A stretch of 64,000 bases of DNA, from assembly GCA_937871435.1 (NCBI GenBank), contig CALMQM010000101.1, positions 62,001-126,000 on the forward strand, read 5' to 3'. Under the pieces are notes generated by a model, which was not told the origin of the DNA, did not search any database, and saw only the letters and a program-made list of their open reading frames with translations. This document shows, piece by piece, positions 36,738 through 44,873 of the stretch. The position numbers and the translations under genes were made by a program. Position 1 is the first letter of the stretch, and each line of letters opens with the position of its first letter. Origin of the DNA: an uncultured Bacteroidota bacterium. GTDB lineage: Bacteria; Bacteroidota; Bacteroidia; AKYH767-A; 2013-40CM-41-45.

Positions 36738-37223
36738 ATGAGTAGAATGGAAATTGAAATCAGAAAAGGTACACGTGAAGATTTGCCTGCTGTCCTCGCC
36801 CTGGTACATGAACTGGCTGATTTTGAAAAAGCGCCGGATGCAGTAACCAATACCATTGCAGATATGGAAGAAGATGGCTTCGGACCAAATTCTGTTTTCC
36901 AATTTTATGTCGCAGTAGTGGATGGAAAAATACGCGGTGTCGCTTTGTATTTCACCAAATATTCCACCTGGAAAGGAAAAGGATTGTATCTCGACGACCT
37001 GATAGTAACTGAAAAATTTCGCGGTAAAGGAATCGGAAAAAAATTATTGGACGCGTTCATGATGGAAGCTATCCGGAGCAAAGCAAAACAAGTGCACTGG
37101 CAAGTGCTTGACTGGAATACTCCTGCAAGTGATTTCTACAAAAAAGTCGGCGCCCGCATTGAACCGGAATGGTACGATTGTAAGATGGATGAGATTGAAA
37201 TTTCTTCCTACACTTTTGGATAA
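36738..37223 (+). CDS. GNAT N-acetyltransferase, SSAT-like
   Basis: This is a 161-aa acetyltransferase. The acetyl-CoA pyrophosphate loop FRGKGIGKKLL lies at about 96-106. YFTKYSTWKGKGLYLDDLIV and the C-terminal QVLDWNTPASDFYKKVGA closely follow the spermidine/spermine and thialysine acetyltransferase group. The substrate is therefore probably a small amine or lysine analogue, but this is inference. ATG 36738 or the Met three codons later could be the start. It lies 16 bases after serA. Confidence 0.88.
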   Translation: MSRMEIEIRKGTREDLPAVLALVHELADFEKAPDAVTNTIADMEEDGFGPNSVFQFYVAVVDGKIRGVALYFTKYSTWKGKGLYLDDLIVTEKFRGKGIGKKLLDAFMMEAIRSKAKQVHWQVLDWNTPASDFYKKVGARIEPEWYDCKMDEIEISSYTFG

Positions 37224-37288
37224 TACAGCCGAAACCGGCTTAATGTCTGTTTACATATTGCCAGGTTTCAATCCTAATTAATATTCAA

Positions 37289-38563
37289 ATGAAAGTTTTC
37301 AAATTCGGTGGAGCATCGGTGAAGGATGCAGAATCTGTGAAGAATGTTTCTGAAATACTGTCGATGTACAGGAAGGAACAACTTGTGGTTGTGATTTCTG
37401 CCATGGGCAAAATGACCAATGCACTGGAAAAAGTTGTGCATGCATACCATAATCAGGATCCGCAACTGCAGGATTACATACAGGAAATCCGCAATTTTCA
37501 TTTTTCTATTGTCGATCATCTTGGATTCGCCGCTGACCATCCGTTGAGAAATGATCTTGAAAATTGTTTTGTAGAAATTGAATGGGTTATCGAAACTCCG
37601 CCTTCGAGAGGTTATGGATTCTCCTATGATCAGATTGTGTCTCAGGGTGAATTGATGAGTACAAAAATCGTCAGTGCTTACCTTAATCAAAACGGAATCG
37701 CGAATGTGTGGCTGGATGTAAGAGATGTGCTTCAAACAGACAATACTTACCGTGAAGCCAGAGTAAATTGGGAGTTGAGTGAACAATTAATCAAATCCCG
37801 GATTCCGGCTTTGCACGAAAAAAACAATATCATTCTCACACAAGGTTTCATCGGAGGAACTTCTGAAAATTTCACTACTACACTTGGTAGAGAAGGATCA
37901 GATTATACTGCCGCTATCTTTTCTTATTGTCTGGATGCAAAAGAAATGATTGTTTGGAAAGATGTCCCGGGAGTTCTTAGTGCCGATCCTCGTTATTCGC
38001 AGGATTCAGTGAAGCTTGAACAGGTCAGCTATCACGATGCAATCGAGCTCACTTATTACGGCGCTACAGTCATTCATCCTAAAACAATCAAACCTCTCGA
38101 GAATAAACACATCCCGCTTCGTGTGTGTTCGTTTAAATCACCAAAGGAAAAAGGTACGAGTGTTGGAAATTTTCAGGCGACAAAACCTCTTGTTCCATGT
38201 TTCATATACAAACCATCACAACTCCTCATCTCCATCTCCGCTAAAGATTTTTCTTTTATCGCTGAGGCCAGTCTGCATAAAATCTTCGGCCTCTTTGCTG
38301 ATCTGAAAATTAAAATTAACCTGATGCAAAATTCTGCAATCAGTTTTTCAGTTTGTGTCGATAATGATCCTTTCAAAATTCCAGAACTTCTCGAAGAATT
38401 AAAAAAACATTTCAGGGTTCTTTACAACGAAGACCTCATGCTCGTAACAGTTCGTCACTATTATCCTTCTACAATCGAACAGTTGTCAAAAGGAAAAAAG
38501 GTGTTGCTGGAACAGCGGAGCAGACAAACAGCACAACTCGTGCTGAAAGATGTAAATACCTGA
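37289..38563 (+). CDS. Aspartate kinase
   Basis: This 424-aa enzyme phosphorylates aspartate to open the lysine, threonine and methionine pathways. The N-terminal kinase motif KVFKFGGASVKDAESV, the Asp-binding TTLGREGSDYTAA and the VWKDVPGVLSADPR segment are all intact. The C-terminal roughly 130 residues form a diverged tandem ACT region that would carry feedback inhibition. There is no fused homoserine dehydrogenase. It lies 65 bases after the GNAT gene and converges on the repeat protein with 4 bases between stops. Isozyme type (lysC, thrA-like) cannot be decided. Confidence 0.93.
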   Translation: MKVFKFGGASVKDAESVKNVSEILSMYRKEQLVVVISAMGKMTNALEKVVHAYHNQDPQLQDYIQEIRNFHFSIVDHLGFAADHPLRNDLENCFVEIEWVIETPPSRGYGFSYDQIVSQGELMSTKIVSAYLNQNGIANVWLDVRDVLQTDNTYREARVNWELSEQLIKSRIPALHEKNNIILTQGFIGGTSENFTTTLGREGSDYTAAIFSYCLDAKEMIVWKDVPGVLSADPRYSQDSVKLEQVSYHDAIELTYYGATVIHPKTIKPLENKHIPLRVCSFKSPKEKGTSVGNFQATKPLVPCFIYKPSQLLISISAKDFSFIAEASLHKIFGLFADLKIKINLMQNSAISFSVCVDNDPFKIPELLEELKKHFRVLYNEDLMLVTVRHYYPSTIEQLSKGKKVLLEQRSRQTAQLVLKDVNT

Positions 38564-38567
38564 GAAA

Positions 38568-41500
38568 TTATTGGCGAATAAAAGGAATTTGTGTTTTCAG
38601 TTGAGCACCGGTCAATTCAATAAAATAAATTCCGGGTGCACAATTCTCCAGATTCAATTCGACATTTTCTCCTGTGAAATTTTCCACTGAATAAATAATT
38701 TTTCCAGTGATGTCATGAATAAGGAGGGATTGAACTGCTCCTGCTCCATTCCAGCTTAGCTGACACCGACCATTCACAGGATTCGGGAACAAGCGAATGG
38801 AATAATCCGAAAGATAATCCGGTACTCCAACCGGACCAATATTTACATACAAAGTATCTGTATAATCACATTGAGAATCGGATTCATTCACCACAATAAT
38901 TCCTGTTCCCATTCCCTGCCATGCAACCGCGATACTGTCAGTACCATTTCCAAAAACAATATTGCCTCCTGTAACTGTCCATGTGTAAACATGACCGGGA
39001 ACATCATTTACGGAATAACCAGTAGTATGAAATGCATTCACAGCCGTAGAACCGGTAATATCCGGCGCGGTAAATCCATGGAATGTCGCGAAAGTAAATA
39101 TCAAACTGTCACATCCATTTACATCACTCAATGTACTGATGTACGTTCCGGAAACAGTGACCGGTGTGCCATCAGGCAAAAGGTAAGTTTCACCCTGACA
39201 TAAATCTACATTGAATGAAAATGTCGGCGGTGGAGTCACTGTAAGCACCAATGAATATGAACTGTCACATCCGTTGATAGTCTGAAACGAGGTAACATAC
39301 GTACCGGGAGTGCTTACCTCCTGTCCATCCGGAAGAATAACTGTTTTACCCTGACAAATAGTTTCGGTTGTATTACTTCTGAATGTCGGATACACAGTCA
39401 GATTTGTAGTAACTACAGAATCACATCCGCCTTGTGCTGCCAGTGTAACAACATAAGTACCGGTAGCGTTCACATCCTGACCATCAGGAAGTGTGAAAAC
39501 TTCTCCCTGACAAATAAATCCGTTTTGAGACTGAGAATAATTCGGATAGACAGACAGCACTGTCAACACAGTGGAATCACATCCTGAAGGTGTCTGGTAA
39601 GTAATTGGATAGTTTCCTGACTGAGTTACAGTTTGTCCATTCGGCAAAACATACGATTCACCCTGACAAATGGAAGCAGGAATGGTATTGATGATCGACG
39701 AACCGACAGTCAATACCGTTGTTACAAGAGAATCACAACCTTGAGTTGTATGCAATAGCACCGGATAAGAGCCTGCAGTACTCACCACCTGATTGTTCGG
39801 CAAGGTGTAGGAACTACCCTGACAGATCGAAACATTGTTGGTAACTGTGAACACAGGATTCACACTCAGGTTTGTTGTGATAACAGAATCACATCCATGA
39901 AATGTCTGAAAACTTACAGGGTAACTTCCAGGCGAAGTTACAACGGTTCCTCCCGGCAAAGTATAACTGCTCCCCTGGCAAATTGATGCATTGCGGGTGA
40001 TGTAATAAGCTGCGTTGATAGACAGGTTTGTCGTGATCACAGAGTCACAACCAAATGTAGTGAACAATACTACAGGGTAACTTCCGGCCGTACTTACAAT
40101 CTGTCCATTTGGTAAAACAAAACTCTCACCCTGACAAATAGCCTCATTTCGTACAATGGAATAACTTGGTTTTACAACAAGAGTTGTGGTAATTACAGAA
40201 TCACAATTCTGTAAGGTTTGTAATGTCACAGGATACGTTCCTGAGGTGCTGACCGATTGACCATTTGGTAAAACAAAGGTTGCCCCCTGACAAATCACCG
40301 CATTCCTGGAGATGGAATAAGTTGGATTCACTGTGAGCGTTGTGGAAACTACAGAATCACATCCATGTATGGATGAAAGTGTGACAGCATAGACACCTGA
40401 AGTACTCACACTTTGTCCGTTTGGCAATGTAAAGCTTGCACCCTGGCAAATCGAAGCTGTTCTTGTCACATTGTAAACCGGATAAACAATCAACGTAGTT
40501 GTGATTACTGAATCACATCCGCTTGTTGTATGCAAAGTGATAGGGTAAACTCCGGCAGAAGAAACCACGGTTCCTCCGGGAAGAGTATAGGATTGACCAA
40601 TGCAAATCGACGCATTTCTGGATATGGAATACGTTGGATTCACTGTCAGCACGGTTGTAATAATTGAATCACAATTTCCAACGGTCTGTAAAGTTACCGG
40701 ATAAGTACCGGATGTATTCACAGAAACATTATTCGGCAACAAATACGATTGCCCCTGGCAAATCGATGCATTCACAGTTGACGAATAAGTTGGTTTCACA
40801 GTGAGCACAGTTGTGATCAATGAATCACAATTATTCATCGTATTCAATGTAACCGGATATGTTCCGGCTGTACTCACCGATTGTCCGTTCGGCAAGGAAT
40901 AGGTAGCTCCCTGACAAATGGAGGCATTTACATTGCTGCTATATACAGGGTTTACCACAAGGTTTGTTGTGATAGTGCTGTCACAATTTCCGATTGACTG
41001 GAGTGTTACCGGATAGGAACCGGAAGTACTTACAATACTTCCATCCGGTAAAGTAAATGTAGCTCCCTGACATATGCTTTCATTCCTTGTAATACTATAA
41101 GTAGGTCGTAAACTCAATACTGTGGTAATTGTTGAATCACAACCCAGACTCGACACCAATGTTACCGGATAAGTTCCCGCTGAAGTTTCCACTTGTCCGT
41201 TAGGTAAAGTGTATCCATCACCCTGACAAACCGATGCCTGTACCTGATAATCATATGTCGGAGAAACTGAAATCTGAACTGCATCTGTGCAGGTGCTTAC
41301 TCCGTCATCTACTGTTACAGTGTAAACAGTAAGGGCAGAAGGACTAACCTGAATACTACTTGTTGTCTCGGTGGTTGACCATGTATAAGAAACAAAAGAA
41401 CCACTTACACTTAAAACCAGTTGCGTTCCGTTGCAAACTGTTGTATCCACCTGATTGATGGTTACTGTACATCCACCTCTGTGAACAGAGGAATTTTGTG

Positions 41501-41603
41501 CATTGGAATTAGTGGAGCTACATGCAAAAGCTAAAATAAGAATACCGAAAATCAGGTAGGCTGAAGAAAAACTTTTGGATATCTTAGGTAAAAATGAAAT
41601 CAT
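38568..41603 (-). CDS. T9SS-sorted surface protein with fourteen 52-aa repeats
   Basis: This is a 1011-aa exported protein. The N-terminal signal could be cut after SNA (before QNSS) or at the lipobox-like LAFAC. Residues 45-114 form an Ig-like unit (VCNGTQLVLSVSG). Residues 115-842 are fourteen gapless 52-residue repeats with consensus ICQGxSYxLPNG, VSTSGxYPVTL and GCDSxITT; two Cys per repeat are almost invariant. A PKD-like unit follows (about 845-915). The last 85 residues are a T9SS type A sorting domain (RLFPNPVNG, DITGKIIYS, LENCAPGIYFIEL). It is therefore predicted to be secreted and attached to the surface. Its role is unknown; adhesion or a surface layer is plausible. Confidence 0.88.
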   Translation of the reverse strand: MISFLPKISKSFSSAYLIFGILILAFACSSTNSNAQNSSVHRGGCTVTINQVDTTVCNGTQLVLSVSGSFVSYTWSTTETTSSIQVSPSALTVYTVTVDDGVSTCTDAVQISVSPTYDYQVQASVCQGDGYTLPNGQVETSAGTYPVTLVSSLGCDSTITTVLSLRPTYSITRNESICQGATFTLPDGSIVSTSGSYPVTLQSIGNCDSTITTNLVVNPVYSSNVNASICQGATYSLPNGQSVSTAGTYPVTLNTMNNCDSLITTVLTVKPTYSSTVNASICQGQSYLLPNNVSVNTSGTYPVTLQTVGNCDSIITTVLTVNPTYSISRNASICIGQSYTLPGGTVVSSAGVYPITLHTTSGCDSVITTTLIVYPVYNVTRTASICQGASFTLPNGQSVSTSGVYAVTLSSIHGCDSVVSTTLTVNPTYSISRNAVICQGATFVLPNGQSVSTSGTYPVTLQTLQNCDSVITTTLVVKPSYSIVRNEAICQGESFVLPNGQIVSTAGSYPVVLFTTFGCDSVITTNLSINAAYYITRNASICQGSSYTLPGGTVVTSPGSYPVSFQTFHGCDSVITTNLSVNPVFTVTNNVSICQGSSYTLPNNQVVSTAGSYPVLLHTTQGCDSLVTTVLTVGSSIINTIPASICQGESYVLPNGQTVTQSGNYPITYQTPSGCDSTVLTVLSVYPNYSQSQNGFICQGEVFTLPDGQDVNATGTYVVTLAAQGGCDSVVTTNLTVYPTFRSNTTETICQGKTVILPDGQEVSTPGTYVTSFQTINGCDSSYSLVLTVTPPPTFSFNVDLCQGETYLLPDGTPVTVSGTYISTLSDVNGCDSLIFTFATFHGFTAPDITGSTAVNAFHTTGYSVNDVPGHVYTWTVTGGNIVFGNGTDSIAVAWQGMGTGIIVVNESDSQCDYTDTLYVNIGPVGVPDYLSDYSIRLFPNPVNGRCQLSWNGAGAVQSLLIHDITGKIIYSVENFTGENVELNLENCAPGIYFIELTGAQLKTQIPFIRQ
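39078..41261 (-). repeat. Fourteen tandem 156-bp coding repeats
   Basis: The repeat array inside the surface protein has a constant 156-bp period with no insertion or deletion over 14 units. At protein level the Cys, GxY and CDS positions are fixed, while DNA copies have diverged, so this is an old, selected array rather than a fresh expansion. Confidence 0.9.
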
Positions 41604-41874
41604 GAAAATTGGGTAGATTAGGAGGATTTGTTGTAATTGAAGGAATTTTAAATGTATATTCTCTGTTAAAAATTAACTTCTTAATCGCATGCAAAATACA
41701 AAAAAATGAAAATTGTATAGATAGAAACACAGGAAATTCGTTCGCATGTTTCAAACAATTTCGGGTGAAAAACCTATATAGAAAGCAACAAAAACAATTT
41801 CAAAGAAAGAAATGAAGGTTGAATACAAAAGCCGGAGCGTTTTCTACTCATTTAATTTAACACCAGTCAGGCAT

Positions 41875-42822
41875 TCATTGGCATTTCATGATCTTTTCAA
41901 ATAGTATTTTGGATATTTTCTCATGCGATTCATAGGTCCAGCCTCCTATATGTGGTGAGAGCTGAACTCTATCCGAATGAATGAGGTAATGCCAGGTCTC
42001 CGACTGCTCGAATTGAGCATTTCGAATTCTGAATTTCTCAAAAGATGTGTCTTCATATTCCAATACATCAAGACAAGCACCTAAAACTTTACCCTCTTTT
42101 ATACACTGAACCAAATCATCTGTTTTCAAACATTTTCCTCTGGCAGTATTAAGTAAATAAATGTTTTTTTTGAATGAAGAAATAAACTTATAATCTATCC
42201 AGCCATCTGTTTCAGCGGTTAGAGGAATATGTAAGCTTAAAATATCCGAATGTGCTTGCAAAGTTTCGAGTGAAACCTCCTCTACTCCATCACCGCCAAA
42301 TCCTGACTTGTATTTATCATAAGCAAGCACACGACAGGAAAAGCCTTTGAGTTTTGAAGCAAACGCTGTCCCCATATTCCCATAGCCTATAATTCCGACT
42401 GTTTTTCCTCCTAATTCATGTCCACGATTGCCCTCACGTTCCCAGGAGCCATTCCGCACTTCCCGGTCGGCTTTATTCAGGTTATTCATTAATGACAGTA
42501 ACATCCCGACTGCATGCTCACCCACTGCATCACGATTGCCTTCCGGGGAGTTCAGGCATGCAATGTTTTTTGATTGAGCACACTCCACATCAATAGATTC
42601 CATACCTGCTCCGGCCCTTGCAATAAAACGAAGTCTGTGAGCAGCAGAAAGGATTTCCTTGTCAAGCTGAATCCGACTGCGAATAACAAGTCCATCATAA
42701 AATGAAACCTGTTGCATTAATTCATCCCTTGACAACGTATATCCTTCTACACATTCATGTCCGGCTTCCTGTAATGAATTCCATAAATAGGGATGTACAG
42801 TATCAATGAATAATATTTTCAT
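41875..42822 (-). CDS. D-isomer 2-hydroxyacid dehydrogenase, phosphoglycerate dehydrogenase-like
   Basis: This is a 315-aa NAD-dependent dehydrogenase from Met 42822 (MKILFIDTVHPYLW). An in-frame Met at 42858 would add 12 residues of poor character. The Rossmann motif GYGNMG is at 146-151, catalytic Arg228 in TARG, Glu255 in LEYED and His291 in SPHIGGW. Unlike the serA at 35489 it has no ACT domain. It may be a second phosphoglycerate dehydrogenase, a glyoxylate/hydroxypyruvate reductase or an erythronate-type enzyme. It follows ksgA by 57 bases on the same strand. Confidence 0.88.
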   Translation of the reverse strand: MKILFIDTVHPYLWNSLQEAGHECVEGYTLSRDELMQQVSFYDGLVIRSRIQLDKEILSAAHRLRFIARAGAGMESIDVECAQSKNIACLNSPEGNRDAVGEHAVGMLLSLMNNLNKADREVRNGSWEREGNRGHELGGKTVGIIGYGNMGTAFASKLKGFSCRVLAYDKYKSGFGGDGVEEVSLETLQAHSDILSLHIPLTAETDGWIDYKFISSFKKNIYLLNTARGKCLKTDDLVQCIKEGKVLGACLDVLEYEDTSFEKFRIRNAQFEQSETWHYLIHSDRVQLSPHIGGWTYESHEKISKILFEKIMKCQ

Positions 42823-42879
42823 AGTCAAATTCGCCTTTGTAAAATTTTTTTTGTTCAATTGAATGAACGTTAAAGCGGA

Positions 42880-43653
42880 TCAGATAATTTTTGCAATTGC
42901 ATTTGTCAACACTACAAAATCCTGCCAGCTCAATCGCTCTGCCCGTAAATCGAGGAATGGAAGGTCCGTCATCGTTGATTTATCCGTCATGGCAGAGAGT
43001 GCATTACGTAAGGTTTTTCTGCGCTGGTTAAACGCCACTTTTACAACACGCCTGAATAGTTTTTCATCACAGTCCGGAACAAATCCCGGTTTGAGAGTAA
43101 AGCGCAATACCGCGGATTTAACTTTCGGGGGCGGGTTAAAATCTTTTTGGTCGAGCACAAACAACAATTCAACATCATAATACATCTGCATGAACACACT
43201 CAGGATCCCATAATCCCTGTTTCCGGGACCAGAAGCAATTCTTTCCGCTACTTCCTTTTGAAACATGCCGACGACCTCAGGAATAAAATCCTTGTTGTCG
43301 AGTACTTTGAATAATATTTGTGATGAAATATTGTAAGGGAAATTCCCGATGATAGCTACAGGAGCATTAAACTTTTTCTGTAATTCAAATTGAAGAAAAT
43401 CTCCTTCAATAATTCTGTCCTGGCGGAACGGAAATTCACCTCTCAAAAAGTGGATGGATTCCTGATCAATATCTATTAGAAAAGTCTCGTATTCTTTATG
43501 TTCAAACAGGAAGTGAGAAAGGATTCCCATACCCGGCCCTATCTCCAATACGTACTTGTATTTTCCCTGCAATGAATCTACAATTCGTTTTCCGATTTGC
43601 GGATCCTTAAGGAAATGTTGTCCGAGGTGTTTTTTAGCCCTTACCTGCTGCAT
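42880..43653 (-). CDS. rsmA: 16S rRNA dimethyladenosine transferase KsgA/RsmA
   Basis: This 257-aa SAM-dependent enzyme dimethylates two adjacent adenines near the 3' end of 16S rRNA as a late ribosome-assembly checkpoint. Motif KKHLGQHFLKD at the start, SAM loop LEIGPGMGILS, and the catalytic IGNFPYNISSQILFK are diagnostic. FNPPPKVKSAVLRF is the usual C-terminal signature. Length is normal. It begins 40 bases after the stop of the DUF1571-LysM gene. Confidence 0.96.
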   Translation of the reverse strand: MQQVRAKKHLGQHFLKDPQIGKRIVDSLQGKYKYVLEIGPGMGILSHFLFEHKEYETFLIDIDQESIHFLRGEFPFRQDRIIEGDFLQFELQKKFNAPVAIIGNFPYNISSQILFKVLDNKDFIPEVVGMFQKEVAERIASGPGNRDYGILSVFMQMYYDVELLFVLDQKDFNPPPKVKSAVLRFTLKPGFVPDCDEKLFRRVVKVAFNQRRKTLRNALSAMTDKSTMTDLPFLDLRAERLSWQDFVVLTNAIAKII

Positions 43654-43693
43654 GGTGTGAATGTAATGATTCCTCTAAGACAAGAAAGCGAAA

Positions 43694-44542
43694 TCAAAAT
43701 TTATACTTGGGATAATCAGGACTAAATTCATCGGGTGATAAAGGCGGATTTTGAAGATAACTTCTGAATTCATATTTCTCATACAATCCGGATCCATCAT
43801 AAACCTCCTGCACTAAAGGCAACCAGGAGCTGCGATCAACATACAATACAATCTTCTTACAATACAGATTCGGAACCCGGATCACCTGTCCGGGCTTCAC
43901 TGCATCATACGATTTGACGTTGGGATTCAAAAGTAATAGTGAAAAATCATTCAGATGCAATGTCGCCGCTATGGAACTAATCGTCTCACCAATTCTGACA
44001 GTGTAAGTTTCATAATTGTACAGAGGATAGTCAAATGACATCACAATACAAGATCTTTTTTCCCATACAATTGTATCTGTAACAGAAATATATTTGTAAA
44101 AATCAGGTCCAATTTTTTTTTCGTAGTATTCTACCAGATCAATCAGGTAATCAAACCCAAGCTCTAATATACTGTGATGACTTTCCTTCCTTAATAATGG
44201 ATGCGAAGGACTCAACTTCAACGTGATGTAGGGAAATCCGTTCGGATTGATCAACAACCTTTCTCCGATTGTCTTCTCCCGCCACAATGCTTCCGCTCCC
44301 GGACTGGGATTTATGCAATAGACATAATAATTCAACGGATGATTTTGAATTTTCACCAGCATTTCGCTTTCACGCAGCTGACCATTTCTCATTCGTTCTG
44401 TGGAATGTAAAATAAATTTGCTTGAATGCAGACTTAGACCAGCCGCAGTCATTTTGTTCAGGATCTTTCTACCGGATGTATCCTGAGCAGAAGCAGTCAT
44501 CATTCCACTGAACAAAATGAGCGTGAGAAAAAAACGAATCAT
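43694..44542 (-). CDS. Exported DUF1571 protein with inserted LysM domain
   Basis: This is a 282-aa secreted protein with a signal peptide ending TASAQ. The first 165 residues match the DUF1571 layout (VKIQNHPLNYYVYCI, GERLLINPNG, HHSILELGFDYLIDLVEYY). Residues about 180-223 form a LysM module (YTVRIGETISSIAATLHL, LNPNV, VKPGQVIRVP). After it the DUF1571-type end resumes (LYVDRSSWLPLVQEVYDGSGLYEKYEF). LysM binds peptidoglycan or chitin-like glycans, so the protein is probably held at the wall in the periplasm. The DUF1571 function is unknown. It overlaps the DUF4286 gene by 4 bases. Confidence 0.8.
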   Translation of the reverse strand: MIRFFLTLILFSGMMTASAQDTSGRKILNKMTAAGLSLHSSKFILHSTERMRNGQLRESEMLVKIQNHPLNYYVYCINPSPGAEALWREKTIGERLLINPNGFPYITLKLSPSHPLLRKESHHSILELGFDYLIDLVEYYEKKIGPDFYKYISVTDTIVWEKRSCIVMSFDYPLYNYETYTVRIGETISSIAATLHLNDFSLLLLNPNVKSYDAVKPGQVIRVPNLYCKKIVLYVDRSSWLPLVQEVYDGSGLYEKYEFRSYLQNPPLSPDEFSPDYPKYKF

Positions 44543-44844
44543 TGAATCACCTCAAGCAAGGTACGGAAAGCGACAAACTGGTCTTTGTATCTGAAGTTAA
44601 ATTTATCCCTCAATGCAGGCGCATATTCCTTTTCGTAGCGTTCAAAATCTTTCATGTTCTCACAGAAATATTGCACAGAATAGGTATGTCCACCGGATTC
44701 TTCATCACCAAGTACTTTCAACATGGAATTCTTTACAAACATTCCCGTCTTTAATACCTCCGGGATATGCGTCGATTGCATCCACTTCAACCATTCATCG
44801 TGAACAGCACTATCGATATTAATCGTAACGTTATAAACTATCAT
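44539..44844 (-). CDS. DUF4286 family protein
   Basis: This is a 101-aa cytosolic protein with ferredoxin-like/ABM-type alternation (MIVYNVTINIDSAVHDEWLKWM, HTYSVQYFCENMKDFERYE, FVAFRTLLEV). This matches DUF4286, a Bacteroidota family with no assigned function. The stop overlaps the DUF1571-LysM start by 4 bases, indicating translational coupling. Confidence 0.82.
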   Translation of the reverse strand: MIVYNVTINIDSAVHDEWLKWMQSTHIPEVLKTGMFVKNSMLKVLGDEESGGHTYSVQYFCENMKDFERYEKEYAPALRDKFNFRYKDQFVAFRTLLEVIQ

Positions 44845-44873
44845 ACATTTAATGAATAAATATTGAACTCAAC

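Noticed and set aside
39078-41261. Regular 156-bp repetition considered as CRISPR or satellite DNA
   Set aside because: The period is a multiple of three, the repeats are translated in frame and conserved at protein rather than DNA level, and there are no unique spacers.
41609-41815. 68-aa frame in the gap before the repeat-protein gene
   Set aside because: Overlaps the promoter-side region of the minus-strand repeat gene, is Lys/Asn/Phe-biased as expected for random AT-rich sequence and has no motif.
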